Positions 34,925-44,548 of a DNA stretch of 53,619 bases are shown one piece after another; the stretch's first letter is position 1, and every line of letters starts with the position of its first letter. The notes beneath the pieces were generated by a model, which had not been told where the DNA came from, made no database searches, and saw nothing but the letters and a program-made list of their open reading frames with translations. Both the position numbers and the translations under genes were made by a program. Source of the stretch: Deinococcus marmoris DSM 12784 (GTDB lineage: Bacteria; Deinococcota; Deinococci; Deinococcales; Deinococcaceae); the NCBI RefSeq assembly GCF_000701405.1, contig NZ_JNIV01000019.1, positions 1 to 53,619 of the forward strand. The letters run 5' to 3'.

Positions 34925-35398
34925 ATGACTGGTTCCCTCCCCAAAAATGCCGCCGCCCCGCCTCCCATCACCCCGGCCCCGCGCAGCCGCGCCCGCATGC
35001 TGGAACTGGTGTTTCCCAAGGACACCAATTATCTGGGTACGGCGTTTGGCGGCTGGGTGCTGTCTCTGATGGACAAGGCTGCCAGCGTCGCGGCGGTGCG
35101 GCACGGCGGCGGCAATGTGGTCACGGCGCGTATGGACGGTGTGGATTTCCGGCTGCCGATCCGGGTGGGAGACGCCGTGGCTCTGGACGCGCAGGTGGTC
35201 CGGGTGGGCCGCAGCAGCATGACCGTGCGGGTGGACGTGTACCGCGAGACCATGACCACCGGCGAGCAGGAACTGGCCACGACGGGCACCTTCGTCTTCG
35301 TCGCCGTGGACGGGGACGGCAAACCCTGCCCGGTGCCGCCGCTGCCCGAGGGTCAGGAGACGCCCAGCGCCCACCCGGACCATCAGGCCCGGCCCTGA
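34925..35398 (+). CDS. Acyl-CoA thioesterase, hotdog fold
   Basis: 157 residues. The motif [48 protein letters not shown] matches the YciA/BFIT group (given here as a segment around residues 25-70, key residues N-x-x-G-T-x-F-G-G and the following D). It hydrolyses acyl-CoAs. The start follows TAGACT by 7 nt. An in-frame frame extends upstream to 34682, but that part ([13 protein letters not shown]) looks non-coding. No neighbour indicates the substrate. Confidence 0.85.
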   Translation: MTGSLPKNAAAPPPITPAPRSRARMLELVFPKDTNYLGTAFGGWVLSLMDKAASVAAVRHGGGNVVTARMDGVDFRLPIRVGDAVALDAQVVRVGRSSMTVRVDVYRETMTTGEQELATTGTFVFVAVDGDGKPCPVPPLPEGQETPSAHPDHQARP

Positions 35399-35642
35399 AC
35401 GGAGACGGCTGGGGTCAGGTTGGTGGGGGTTGAGTCGGCTGGGATTGGAAGGGCGGGAGGTCTTCTCCCGAACGCCAGAGTCGAGAACCCGGCATTTCGA
35501 GCGACACAGCGTATTTCAGGCCCAACGCACGCCCAGCTTCATGAAGAAGTCCGCATCTTAAGAAATCCATGTGAAGTTCTCACCTTTATCAGCGAATGAC
35601 GTAAGGCGCGCGATACAGCCGCCTGCTTAGGCTCTGGGAACT

Positions 35643-36452
35643 ATGACGGCCTCCTCCCCCCATCCCTCGGTGCTGATCGTTGACGACAGCCCCGGTGTTC
35701 TGCTCACCATGCACCGGCTGCTCTCGCCTCACGTCAGCGTGCAGATGGCGAGCAGTGCCCACGCCGCGCTGGAGGTGCTGACCTCCGACACCGCGCTGGT
35801 CCTCAGCGACGTGCGGATGCCGGGCATGGACGGCCTGGAACTGGCCCGCAGGCTGCGAGAGGGCCGCCCGGAGCTGTCCGTGGTCCTGATGAGCGGCATC
35901 GTGGAGGACAGCCTGCGCCGTCAGGCCCGCGAACTGGGCGTGCTGGACGTGATGCGCAAGCCCCTGCAATCCGAGGTGCTGCTCTCGTCGCTGCCAGGCT
36001 GGTTAAACGGTGATGTGGACGACGCTTCCGGTGCGGAGCAGGAGGACGGTGATGACGGTCTGCTGCCCAGCACCCCGGTTCTGCAAGCGCCCGAACTGAG
36101 CTTTCAGGCCGCTCAGGCGTGTGTGGGCGGAATCAACCTGCTGCCCGGTGTGCTGTCGTCGTGCGTGTTCGGCGAACAGGGCGAGCTGATCGCGGGTTCG
36201 GCCCAGTTGCCCGCCCAGCTCGGGGCTTACCTGGGTTTTCTGTGCAGTACCTCGGCGTCCCTGAGTCTGCATCTGGGCGGACAGCAACCCATGCAGGCGG
36301 TGCAGATCGAGTTCGGGGACCGCGTGCTGGTGGTCTGCCCCTTCGGCGCGGGCGTCGTGACTGCTCTGGTTCACGACACCCCGGCGGCCAGCGGCGTCAA
36401 ATCCTGGATGCGAACGCACGCAGGTGAACTGAACCCGCGTTCGCTGCATTAA
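35643..36452 (+). CDS. Receiver-domain protein with Roadblock/LC7-like C-terminal domain
   Basis: 269 residues. Residues 8-120 are a receiver domain: acidic pair D14-D15, phospho-acceptor Asp56 (LSDVRMPGMDG) and Lys106 (MRKPL). After an acidic linker (DGDVDDASGAEQEDGDDG is part), residues 150-265 contain INLLPGVLSSCVFGEQGELIAGSA...LGAYLGFL and MQAVQIEFGDRVLVVCPFGAG, the layout of Roadblock/LC7 (MglB-like) domains. No DNA-binding or enzymatic output is present. Roadblock proteins often regulate small GTPases; a link is inference. No kinase gene is adjacent. TAGGCT lies 9 nt before the ATG. A strong terminator follows. Confidence 0.7.
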   Translation: MTASSPHPSVLIVDDSPGVLLTMHRLLSPHVSVQMASSAHAALEVLTSDTALVLSDVRMPGMDGLELARRLREGRPELSVVLMSGIVEDSLRRQARELGVLDVMRKPLQSEVLLSSLPGWLNGDVDDASGAEQEDGDDGLLPSTPVLQAPELSFQAAQACVGGINLLPGVLSSCVFGEQGELIAGSAQLPAQLGAYLGFLCSTSASLSLHLGGQQPMQAVQIEFGDRVLVVCPFGAGVVTALVHDTPAASGVKSWMRTHAGELNPRSLH

Positions 36453-36500
36453 AAACTGCTGCATTAAAAACCATTTTTGAGAAATGGAGGAGTTCATCTG

Positions 36501-36540
36501 GAAGGCCGCTGAGGTGTGGGGAGCGGCCTTCTTATTTTTA
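36501..36540 (+). terminator. Intrinsic terminator after the receiver-Roadblock gene
   Basis: GAAGGCCGCT pairs with AGCGGCCTTC (10 bp, loop 11 nt), followed by TTATTTTTA. Confidence 0.9.
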
Positions 36541-36603
36541 TCCGTTGATCTTCGTATCGGTACCTCAAGCCTCAAACCCGTCCAAACTAATGTCTGTGAC
36601 AGC

Positions 36604-36660
36604 TTGACCCCCCACGCCCAGCCTGCTAGATTCTGTATAGCTATGCGTAAAAACCGCATA
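36604..36660 (+). promoter_or_regulatory. argG promoter with ARG-box-like operator
   Basis: -35 TTGACC (36604-36609) and -10 TAGATT (36627-36632) have the ideal 17-bp spacing. The start should be near 36639. Right behind it is the inverted repeat TATGCG-TAAAAAC-CGCATA (36642-36660), which resembles the 18-bp ARG box of ArgR/AhrC in layout (ATG..TAAAAA..CAT). Arginine-dependent repression is inferred. Confidence 0.65.
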
Positions 36661-36726
36661 ACAATACATATGACACCAGACTCAATTTCCCGACGCTAAA
36701 GATTCCGCCTGACCCGCAGCTTGTGA

Positions 36727-36770
36727 TTGACACTGCGGGAATGGGCGGCGCTGTCATGCGCCGGGCTTTT
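36727..36770 (+). promoter_or_regulatory. argG leader: second -35-like element and small hairpin
   Basis: A perfect TTGACA (36727-36732) lacks a good -10. A small hairpin GGCGC-TGTCAT-GCGCC (36747-36762) is followed by GGGCTTTT. It could act as a weak attenuator in the roughly 165-nt argG leader. I saw no leader peptide. Confidence 0.3.
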
Positions 36771-36804
36771 GCGTTGCCTGACCTTTCTAGGAGACAATCA
36801 AGCC

Positions 36805-38058
<1,254 letters not shown>

Positions 38059-38060
38059 GC

Positions 38061-38537
38061 GTGACTCTGCCGCCCGGCCTCACCCTGCGCGCCGCCACTC
38101 TGGCCGACGCTGAACTGATCCAGGCCCAGCGCGACGCCATGTTCACCGACATGGGCAGCGACGTGGCGCGGGTACAGGCGAGTTCTGCCCCCAGTCTGGA
38201 GTGGTTGCGCGGCGCACTGGCCGACAGCACGTATTCCGGCATCCTGGTCGAGAAAGACGGGGAAGTCATGGCGGGTGCGGGCGTTTCCTGGCAGATGCTT
38301 CCGCCCAGCCCGCGCACCGTGACCCCGCTCCGGGCCTATATCCAGAACGTTTATGTGGCCCCGGAACATCGGGGGCAAGGGCTGGCCCGATATCTGATGC
38401 AGGTTCTGCTGGCCGAATGCCGGGCGCGCGGCGTGGAACAGGTCAGCTTGCACGCCTCCGACGCGGGGAGGCCCACGTATCTCAAGCTGGGTTTTGTTTC
38501 CACCAACGAGATGCGCCTGACTCTGGAGCCGTCGTGA
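38061..38537 (+). CDS. GNAT N-acetyltransferase
   Basis: 158 residues. Acetyl-CoA motif A: YIQNVYVAPEHRGQGLARYLMQVLL (V-x-P-x-x-R-G-x-G-x-A). The C-terminal LHASDAGRPTYLKLGF is usual for GNATs. It starts with GTG 2 bp after the argG stop and overlaps the next gene by 4 nt, so it belongs to the arg operon. Substrate unknown; an arginine-pathway intermediate is possible from position alone. Confidence 0.85.
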   Translation: MTLPPGLTLRAATLADAELIQAQRDAMFTDMGSDVARVQASSAPSLEWLRGALADSTYSGILVEKDGEVMAGAGVSWQMLPPSPRTVTPLRAYIQNVYVAPEHRGQGLARYLMQVLLAECRARGVEQVSLHASDAGRPTYLKLGFVSTNEMRLTLEPS

Positions 38538-39013
38538 TTCGCCCCGTGATCGCCGCCGATCTGCGCGCCTTCCACGCCGTGATGATGGCGGCGGACATGG
38601 ACCCCCGCTCAAGCTGGAACCGCACGACGCTGGAGGGGCTGGAGCAATCGCTGTTTGCTCCCGGCTTAGGCGGATTCGTGGCCGTCGATGGCGGAAAGGT
38701 CTGCGGCTGCGTCGGCTTTCGCCCGGATGGGGAAGACACGCTGACGCTGAATAAACTCGCCACCTTGCCCCGGTATCGCGGCCAGGGCATCGGCGTGGCG
38801 CTGGTGCGGGCGGTGGAACAGTTCGCTTCTGAACGCGGATTCGGGCGGGTGCTGCTGGCTGTCTCGCAGTTCAATTTAGAGGTTGTGCCGTATTACGAGC
38901 GGCTGGGATACGTGCAGGCGGATGAAATTTATGCGTTTGCCAGTCCGGGGAGTCCGGTACCAGTGGTGCTGGTGAAGGCCATTCAAAGTCCCCTTCAAAA
39001 GGTTGTGACATGA
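38534..39013 (+). CDS. GNAT N-acetyltransferase
   Basis: 159 residues starting at GTG inside the previous stop (GTGA). Motif A is LNKLATLPRYRGQGIGVALVRAVEQFA; the family-typical YYERLGYV follows. Not closely similar to its upstream neighbour, so this is probably not a recent duplication. Its stop overlaps the argH start by 4 nt (ATGA). Substrate unknown. Confidence 0.85.
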   Translation: MIRPVIAADLRAFHAVMMAADMDPRSSWNRTTLEGLEQSLFAPGLGGFVAVDGGKVCGCVGFRPDGEDTLTLNKLATLPRYRGQGIGVALVRAVEQFASERGFGRVLLAVSQFNLEVVPYYERLGYVQADEIYAFASPGSPVPVVLVKAIQSPLQKVVT

Positions 39014-40416
39014 CGAATACCAAAGACAAGAAACTCTGGGGAGGCCGTTTTGCCGAGGCCACCGACAGCCTCGTGGAACTGTTTAACGCCTCCGTGTCCT
39101 TTGACCAGCGCCTGTACGAGCAGGACATTCGCGGTTCGCTGGCCCACGTCGCCATGCTGGGGCAGGTGGACATCCTGACCGCCGAGGAGGTCGCGCAGAT
39201 CACGGGCGGTCTGAATGCCGTGCTGGACGACATTCACGCTGGAGAGTTCGAGTGGCGTCTGGACCGCGAAGACGTGCATATGAACATCGAGGCCGCGCTG
39301 CGGGACCGCATCGGCCCAGTGGCGGGCAAGCTGCATACTGCGCGCAGCCGCAACGATCAGGTGGCGGTGGATTTCCGGTTGTTCACCAAGGAAGCGGCAC
39401 ACGATCTGGCCGCCCAGACCCGTGCCTTACGCGCCGTGATGGTGGCGGAGGCCGAGCGGGCGCTGGATGCGGGCATCATCCTGCCCGGTTACACGCACCT
39501 TCAGGTGGCCCAGCCCATCCTGCTGGCGCACTGGTTCATGGCCTACGCCGCCATGCTGGAGCGCGACGAGGGCCGCTTTCTGGACGCTGCCGTTCGCATG
39601 GACGAGTCGCCGCTGGGCAGCTCCGCACTGGCCGGGACGCCGTGGCCGATTGACCGCCACACCGTGTCTACCGCGCTGGGTTTTGCCCGCCCTACCGCCA
39701 ATTCCCTGGACGGCGTGGGCAGCCGGGACTTCGCGCTGGAATTTCTGAGCGCCTGCGCCATCCTGTCCGCCCATATCTCGCGCCTTTCGGAAGAACTGAT
39801 TCTGTACAGCACCTTCGAGTTCGGCTTCCTGACCCTGCCGGATTCGCACACCACGGGTAGCAGCATCATGCCGCAGAAGAAGAACCCCGACGTGTCCGAA
39901 CTGGCGCGCGGCAAGGCGGGCCGTGTGTTTGGCAACCTGATGGGCCTGCTGACGGTGGTCAAGGGAACGCCGCTGGCCTACAACAAGGACTTGCAGGAGG
40001 ATAAGGAGGGTGTGTTTGACAGCTACGACACCTTGTCCATCGTGCTGCGCCTGTACGCCGACATGCTGCCCAAATGCGAGTGGCACGCCGAGAAGACCCG
40101 CGAGGCGGCGGCGCGGGGCTACAGCACGGCCACCGATGTCGCCGATTTCCTGGCCCGCCAGGGCGTCCCTTTCCGCGAGGCGCATGAGGTGGTGGGCGGT
40201 CTGGTGGGCGTGGCCTCACGCAGTGGCCGCCAGTTGTGGGAACTGACCGACGAGGAATTGAAAGCTGCTCATCCTTTGCTGAATGCCGAAGTCGCGGCCT
40301 CGCTGACCGTGGAAGAAAGCGTGGCAGGCCGTCAGAGCTACGGCGGCACTGCGCCCAAGCGGGTGCGTGAGGCGGTGGACGCGGCGAAACTGGCGCTGGG
40401 GCTGGCGGCGAACTGA
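39010..40416 (+). CDS. argH: Argininosuccinate lyase
   Basis: 468 residues. LWGGRFAEATD at the start, HTARSRNDQVAVDFRL, LPGYTHLQVAQPILLAHW, and the catalytic-loop signature GSSIMPQKKNPD with the active-site Ser. It splits argininosuccinate into arginine and fumarate. It is translationally coupled to the GNAT upstream and overlaps the HIT gene by one base (TGATG). Confidence 0.97.
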   Translation: MTNTKDKKLWGGRFAEATDSLVELFNASVSFDQRLYEQDIRGSLAHVAMLGQVDILTAEEVAQITGGLNAVLDDIHAGEFEWRLDREDVHMNIEAALRDRIGPVAGKLHTARSRNDQVAVDFRLFTKEAAHDLAAQTRALRAVMVAEAERALDAGIILPGYTHLQVAQPILLAHWFMAYAAMLERDEGRFLDAAVRMDESPLGSSALAGTPWPIDRHTVSTALGFARPTANSLDGVGSRDFALEFLSACAILSAHISRLSEELILYSTFEFGFLTLPDSHTTGSSIMPQKKNPDVSELARGKAGRVFGNLMGLLTVVKGTPLAYNKDLQEDKEGVFDSYDTLSIVLRLYADMLPKCEWHAEKTREAAARGYSTATDVADFLARQGVPFREAHEVVGGLVGVASRSGRQLWELTDEELKAAHPLLNAEVAASLTVEESVAGRQSYGGTAPKRVREAVDAAKLALGLAAN

Positions 40417-40907
40417 TGGACGTGACGGTCAATCTCGACGGCACCCTCCTGGGCAAGCGGCAGGAGGAGTGGGCGCACTGGCTGGCGCATCCGCAGGACA
40501 ATCCGCTGTCCACGCGGGCCACGTTCGTGGGCGCTGAGGTGGTGCTGGCAAACGAGTTGTGCGTGTACGTGCAGGACTCACGTTACAGCGATGGTCTCCG
40601 CGCTTCTGGCTATATCGTCACCCGCCGCCCCTGCGAAACTGTATTTGACCTGACCCCCGCTGAGGCTTCTGCCGCCCATGAGCTGCTGGCTGAGGTCCGC
40701 ACCCATCTAGAGGCCACAGTCAAACCAGATGGCTACACAGTCGGCTGGAACGTCTTCCCAGCGGGTGGGGCGCATATTCCCCACGTCCATCTGCACGTCA
40801 TTCCGCGCTGGAACACGGACGCCTCGGCGGGCGCGGGCCTGCGCTATTTCCTGAAAGCGGCGGCCCAGGCCGAGGACCGACGACAACAGCTCCTTGGCTC
40901 CCTTTAA
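40416..40907 (+). CDS. HIT family hydrolase
   Basis: 163 residues. The catalytic triad motif is HIPHVHLHVIPRW (H-x-H-x-H) near residue 127. HIT proteins hydrolyse nucleotide conjugates such as AMP-lysine or dinucleoside polyphosphates. It follows argH with a one-base overlap. The last codons and the TAA stop lie in a dispersed palindromic repeat, so its C-terminus (LLGSL) is repeat-derived. Confidence 0.88.
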   Translation: MDVTVNLDGTLLGKRQEEWAHWLAHPQDNPLSTRATFVGAEVVLANELCVYVQDSRYSDGLRASGYIVTRRPCETVFDLTPAEASAAHELLAEVRTHLEATVKPDGYTVGWNVFPAGGAHIPHVHLHVIPRWNTDASAGAGLRYFLKAAAQAEDRRQQLLGSL

Positions 40908-40940
40908 GGGGAGCTGGCCGCGCAGCGGACTGAGGGGTTT
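40892..40940 (-). repeat. Dispersed palindromic repeat, copy B
   Basis: Minus-strand copy beginning AACCCCTCAGTCCGC and ending GCCAAGG, with the internal GCTCCCC...GGGAGC stem. It supplies the stop codon of the HIT gene (40905-40907). Confidence 0.8.
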
Positions 40941-40984
40941 ACCTTCAGCTCAAAAGTCAACAAAGTCCCTCCAGAGGTTCCCCC

Positions 40985-41503
40985 ATGACCCCCACCAACA
41001 TCCCCAACTCCCACCCACCTCTTTCCCAGATGCACGTCAAGCTGCGCCAGGCCGCGCCCGCAGATTTTCCCACCGTCCTCGCGCTGCTGGACGGCTGCGG
41101 GCTGCACACCCAGAGCGTCACACCGCAGGGGAGCACCTACTGGATCGCGGAGCTGAACGGCGTGCCGGGCGGCTGCATTGGCCTGGAACACGGCGAGGGG
41201 GTCTCGCTGATCCGCTCGACTGCCGTTCTCCCGGAGGCGCGTTCTCAGGGGCTGGGCCGCGCGCTGGTGACCTCGGCGCTGACGCACGCCAGCCTGCGCG
41301 GGGACCGGGCTGTGTACCTGTTCAGCCAGGAGGCTGGGGATTACTGGGGGCGCTTCGGCTTTGTTCCGGTGGGCGTGGACGAGATCAGCGCCGCGCTGCC
41401 GGACACGTCCCAGGTCAGAAGTGGGCTGCTGAAAGGCTGGATTCACGGCGAGCAGGCGTGGAAGCGTGAATTGAATCATGAATCGACTGCGGGCCGGACG
41501 TGA
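40985..41503 (+). CDS. GNAT N-acetyltransferase, ArsN-like
   Basis: 172 residues. Motif A STAVLPEARSQGLGRALVTSAL, with LEHGEGVSLIRS before it and VYLFSQEAGDYWGRFGFVPV after, resembling the ArsN2-type subgroup. Closely related to the GNAT at 41861 (GLEHGDGASLLRGAAVMPDAR), so the two are probably paralogues from a local duplication. Start ATG has AGAGG 7-8 nt upstream; an internal ATG at 41030 is also possible. Confidence 0.8.
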   Translation: MTPTNIPNSHPPLSQMHVKLRQAAPADFPTVLALLDGCGLHTQSVTPQGSTYWIAELNGVPGGCIGLEHGEGVSLIRSTAVLPEARSQGLGRALVTSALTHASLRGDRAVYLFSQEAGDYWGRFGFVPVGVDEISAALPDTSQVRSGLLKGWIHGEQAWKRELNHESTAGRT

Positions 41504-41570
41504 CCCCCGGACGCCCAGGGCTACTGCAAAGTCAGCTTCAGGGGGTAGAAGTGCGGCAAACCGGAAGGCA

Positions 41571-41619
41571 AACCCCTCAGTCTGCTTCGCAGCCAGCTCC
41601 CCTCAAAAGGGAGCCAAGG
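41571..41619 (+). repeat. Dispersed palindromic repeat, copy C
   Basis: AACCCCTCAGTCTGC to GCCAAGG with the same internal stem as copies A and B. It forms an inverted pair with copy D, separated by 30 bp. Confidence 0.8.
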
Positions 41620-41649
41620 GGTGCAAAAGAACGTGCAGCGCGGCAATCT

Positions 41650-41696
41650 CCTTGCCTCCCTTCTAAGGGGAGGTGGCCCGTAGGGCCGGAGGGGTT
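41650..41696 (-). repeat. Dispersed palindromic repeat, copy D (diverged)
   Basis: On the minus strand AACCCCTCCGGCCC... to GGCAAGG. The ends match the family and the inner part has drifted with compensating changes that keep the CTCCC/GGGAG stem. Opposite orientation to copy C. Confidence 0.65.
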
Positions 41697-41860
41697 AAGC
41701 GGGACTGCCCACCCCACAATCGACTTTGCGTTAGCCCTGCCCGGACGCCTGCCACGGGCGCGGGACGTGCGCTATTCTTCCGACGTTCTCAATTCAGGTG
41801 CGCCGGGACCGCTCGGCGAATTTTCTATTCTTTCCCTTTTCTTTCCCGGAGGAATTTCCC

Positions 41861-42331
41861 ATGACCGATCAGAATATTCAGATCAGGCTGGCTGCGGCCA
41901 GCGACAAGGACACCGTGGTGCGCGTGTTTCACGAGGCTGGGCTGGACACCGACGAGGCGATGGCGACGGGCACCACCTACTGGGTGATGGAGCGCGGCGG
42001 CCAGCCCATCGGCGCGATTGGCCTGGAACACGGCGATGGGGCCTCGCTGCTGCGCGGCGCAGCCGTGATGCCGGACGCGCGGGGTGGGGGTCTGGGACGG
42101 CGGCTGATCATGAGCGCCACCGAGTACGCCCAGGGCCGGGGGGACCGCGCCATCTACATGTTCAGCAGCGGCGGCGACTGGAGTACCTTCGGTTTTACCC
42201 AGGTGCCGATGGCCCTGGTCATGGGCGATATTCCCGACGCGCCGCAGGTCAAGGCGTACCGCTCCGGCGGCCAGCGCCCCGGCGACACCACCTGGATGCG
42301 CGACCTGACCAGCGGAGCCAGCAAGGCGTAA
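41861..42331 (+). CDS. GNAT N-acetyltransferase, paralogue of the 40985 gene
   Basis: 156 residues from an ATG with GGAGG 8 nt upstream; the 21 upstream in-frame codons are Phe/Pro-rich and not protein-like. Motif A GAAVMPDARGGGLGRRLIMSAT, then YMFSSGGDWSTFGFTQV, parallel to the neighbouring GNAT with about the same spacing. A repeat pair lies between the two paralogues. Substrate unknown. Confidence 0.83.
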   Translation: MTDQNIQIRLAAASDKDTVVRVFHEAGLDTDEAMATGTTYWVMERGGQPIGAIGLEHGDGASLLRGAAVMPDARGGGLGRRLIMSATEYAQGRGDRAIYMFSSGGDWSTFGFTQVPMALVMGDIPDAPQVKAYRSGGQRPGDTTWMRDLTSGASKA

Positions 42332-42377
42332 GCCGGGGGACCGTCCGGGTTTTTCCAGCCTCACCGAGGTGTTGCCC

Positions 42378-42905
42378 ATGACCCTTTCCCTGGACTCGAT
42401 TGCCATTCCCGACATTCACCCGCAAGCGCCGTTGCATGGGCGCAAGGCCAAGTTGTCGGACATTGAGGCCATTCACGAGCTGATCGGCTACTGGGCGGCG
42501 CGTGGGCAGATGCTGGTGCGCTCACGCGCCCTGCTGGCCGAGACCATCCGCGACTTTCACCTGATCTTCGCCGATGCCCACGAGGGTCAGGTCGGTGGTC
42601 TGGCGGGCGTCTGCGGCCTGCATCTGCTGGCCCCCGATCTGGCGGAGGTGCGCGGCCTCGCCATTCATCCCAACATGCAGGGGCGCGGCCTGGGCAAGCA
42701 ACTGGTGGCGGCGTGCGAGCGGGAAGCGCGCGAGATCGCCCTGCCCGCGCTGTTCGCGTGGACCTACCAGCAGGTCTTTTTCGAGAAGTGCGGCTTCACG
42801 CGCATTGACAAGACCCACCTGCACCCGAAAGTCTGGAGCGAGTGCCAGCGCTGCGCCTTCTTTGAAAACTGCAACGAGATCGCCATGCTCAGGGTGCTGG
42901 AGTAG
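42378..42905 (+). CDS. argA: Short N-acetylglutamate synthase-like GNAT
   Basis: 175 residues. [25 protein letters not shown] matches the start of short stand-alone N-acetylglutamate synthases such as mycobacterial ArgA, followed by [21 protein letters not shown], motif [12 protein letters not shown] and [20 protein letters not shown]. It would make the first intermediate of arginine synthesis from glutamate and acetyl-CoA. Its place a few genes after argH supports this. The assignment is by pattern and context; other carboxylate acetyltransferases remain possible. Its last 17 nt overlap the end of xseA on the other strand. Confidence 0.75.
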   Translation: MTLSLDSIAIPDIHPQAPLHGRKAKLSDIEAIHELIGYWAARGQMLVRSRALLAETIRDFHLIFADAHEGQVGGLAGVCGLHLLAPDLAEVRGLAIHPNMQGRGLGKQLVAACEREAREIALPALFAWTYQQVFFEKCGFTRIDKTHLHPKVWSECQRCAFFENCNEIAMLRVLE

Positions 42906-44115
42906 GGGAGACGTTCTCAATCACAGCGCCTGCCTTGCCGTCCTGCCACTCCAGCGTGAGCCGCTGCCCCGCCGTTACCGCTGCCGCCCGCGTGACGGGT
43001 TGGCCCTGCGCATCCCGCACCAGGGCGTAACCACGGGCCAGGGTGCGTTCGGGGGTCAGCCCCAGTGCCTGCCGCATGAGGGCATCCACGTCGGCGCGGG
43101 CTGTATCGCTCTGGCGGCTGGCAGCGCTCAGGATGCGGTCCCTTGCCCACAATGCCCCGGCGTCGGCTTCCACCAGCACGGACGCGGCGGCGGCGCGGAC
43201 GGTGCGAATATTCTCCTGCGCCTGTGCGGCGGCCCCAGCCACTGTGCGGACGATCAGGGCGGCGGCTTTGCTGGGCGTGTCGGTGCGAATGGCTGCCACC
43301 TCGTCGGGCAGGGAGTCGTCGCGGGCGTGGCCCAGGCCGGTGATGACGGGGGCGGGAAACGTCGCGAGGGCGCGGGCGAAGGCCAGATCGTTCAGCCACG
43401 CCAGATCGGTCACGGCCCCGCCGCCCCGGATGACCACCAGTGCGTCTAGCGGGGCTTCCCCGTGCAGGTCCAGCGCCGCCTCTGCCGCACGCAACAGACT
43501 GGCGGACGCCTCGCGGCCCTGAAACGTGGCTTCCAGATAGGTGAAGTCAATGACCCCAGCCATCTCCAGTGGGTCCGTCTCCTGGCGAAAGTCGCCCAGG
43601 CCCGCCGCCCCGCTCGGTGAGATTACGGCCACCCGTGCGAAGTCGGCGGGCGGGGGCAATAGACGGTTCAACCCATAGACGCCCTCCTGCACCAGCGTCT
43701 GCCGCAGCGTGTCCAGGCGCAGCGCCGCGTCCCCCAGCGTGTATTCGGGCGACAGGTCCAGCACGTTCAGCGAGAAGCCGTATTGCGGATGAAATTCCGG
43801 CTGGCAGAACAGCAGCACTTTTAAGCCTGCCGTCAGCGTGCCGCCCGTCGCCTGCCTGAATTTGCCCTCCAGGCTGAAGCGTTCGCGTGCCCAGACGGTG
43901 GCGCGGCATTTGGCCACCTCGCCGTCCTCGCCCAGTTGCACCAGATCTATATACAGGTGGCGGCGGTCCGTCACCGAGGCCACCTCCGCCCGCACCCACA
44001 CGGCCCCCGGCATCCCCCGCGCGATCACCTGCCCGATGTAGGCCAGCACCTCGGAGAGTTCCAGGAACTGCTCGGGCGGGCGCGTCGGCTCGGTCTTTTT
44101 GCGCCGTTTGGTCAT
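42889..44115 (-). CDS. xseA: Exodeoxyribonuclease VII large subunit
   Basis: 408 residues from the ATG at 44115 ([16 protein letters not shown]), which overlaps the crcB stop by 4 nt. OB-fold with [20 protein letters not shown], then [63 protein letters not shown], the classical XseA signatures, and a coiled-coil region before the C-terminus. It degrades single-stranded DNA. The expected partner XseB is not encoded nearby. A longer frame to 44562 is only an overlap with crcB. Confidence 0.93.
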   Translation of the reverse strand: MTKRRKKTEPTRPPEQFLELSEVLAYIGQVIARGMPGAVWVRAEVASVTDRRHLYIDLVQLGEDGEVAKCRATVWARERFSLEGKFRQATGGTLTAGLKVLLFCQPEFHPQYGFSLNVLDLSPEYTLGDAALRLDTLRQTLVQEGVYGLNRLLPPPADFARVAVISPSGAAGLGDFRQETDPLEMAGVIDFTYLEATFQGREASASLLRAAEAALDLHGEAPLDALVVIRGGGAVTDLAWLNDLAFARALATFPAPVITGLGHARDDSLPDEVAAIRTDTPSKAAALIVRTVAGAAAQAQENIRTVRAAAASVLVEADAGALWARDRILSAASRQSDTARADVDALMRQALGLTPERTLARGYALVRDAQGQPVTRAAAVTAGQRLTLEWQDGKAGAVIENVSPTPAP

Positions 44116-44492
44116 AATCTGGCCCCCAGCAGCCTTCCGAAGATGGCCGCCGTCAGCCCCAGGCCCACACTGCCCAGTGCGTAGAGCAGCGCCTGCACCG
44201 CCTGTCCGCGCAGCAACAGCCCGTCCATCTCGGCGCTGAAGGTGGAGAAGGTGGTGAACGCACCCAGCACCCCTGTCCCAAAGGCCACCCTTACCGCCTC
44301 CGGCACCACGCCGCGCCCGGCCAGCGCCAGCGTCAGGCCCAGCAGGAACGATCCCAGCACGTTGATCAGCAGCACGGCGTAGGGAAAACCCGTGCGGGCC
44401 ACCAGCGGCAGCAGGGCCATCACCGCCCCCTGACGGCAGGCGGCCCCCACCGCGCCTCCCAGCATCAAGGAAATCCACAGCGCGGGCGTCAT
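44112..44492 (-). CDS. crcB: Fluoride ion channel CrcB/FluC
   Basis: 126 residues, four membrane helices. Family motifs [23 protein letters not shown] (pore Asn) and [12 protein letters not shown] (the Phe-lined pathway). It exports fluoride as a dual-topology dimer. I start at ATG 44492 (MTPALW) because TATTCT (44505-44500) lies 7 nt upstream and there is no RBS, a leaderless layout. It is coupled to xseA and diverges from corA. Confidence 0.92.
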   Translation of the reverse strand: MTPALWISLMLGGAVGAACRQGAVMALLPLVARTGFPYAVLLINVLGSFLLGLTLALAGRGVVPEAVRVAFGTGVLGAFTTFSTFSAEMDGLLLRGQAVQALLYALGSVGLGLTAAIFGRLLGARL

Positions 44493-44499
44493 GGGCAAC

Positions 44500-44541
44500 A
44501 GAATAGTGCGTGAATGTCGGGACGCTGTGTGCGCGTAGCAT
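44500..44541. promoter_or_regulatory. Divergent leaderless promoters of crcB and corA
   Basis: Minus strand -10 TATTCT (44505-44500) 7 nt before crcB, plus strand -10 TAGCAT (44536-44541) 7 nt before corA. Start codons are 56 bp apart. I see no fluoride riboswitch in this gap; it is too short. Confidence 0.5.
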
Positions 44542-44548
44542 CAGGGCC

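Noticed and set aside
35454..35470. Hairpin CGGGAG-GTCTT-CTCCCG after the thioesterase gene
   Set aside because: Six-bp stem without a T-run; too weak to call a terminator.
44493..44548. Fluoride riboswitch before crcB
   Set aside because: Gap is 56 bp with both promoters in it; no room for the pseudoknot aptamer and the mRNA seems leaderless.
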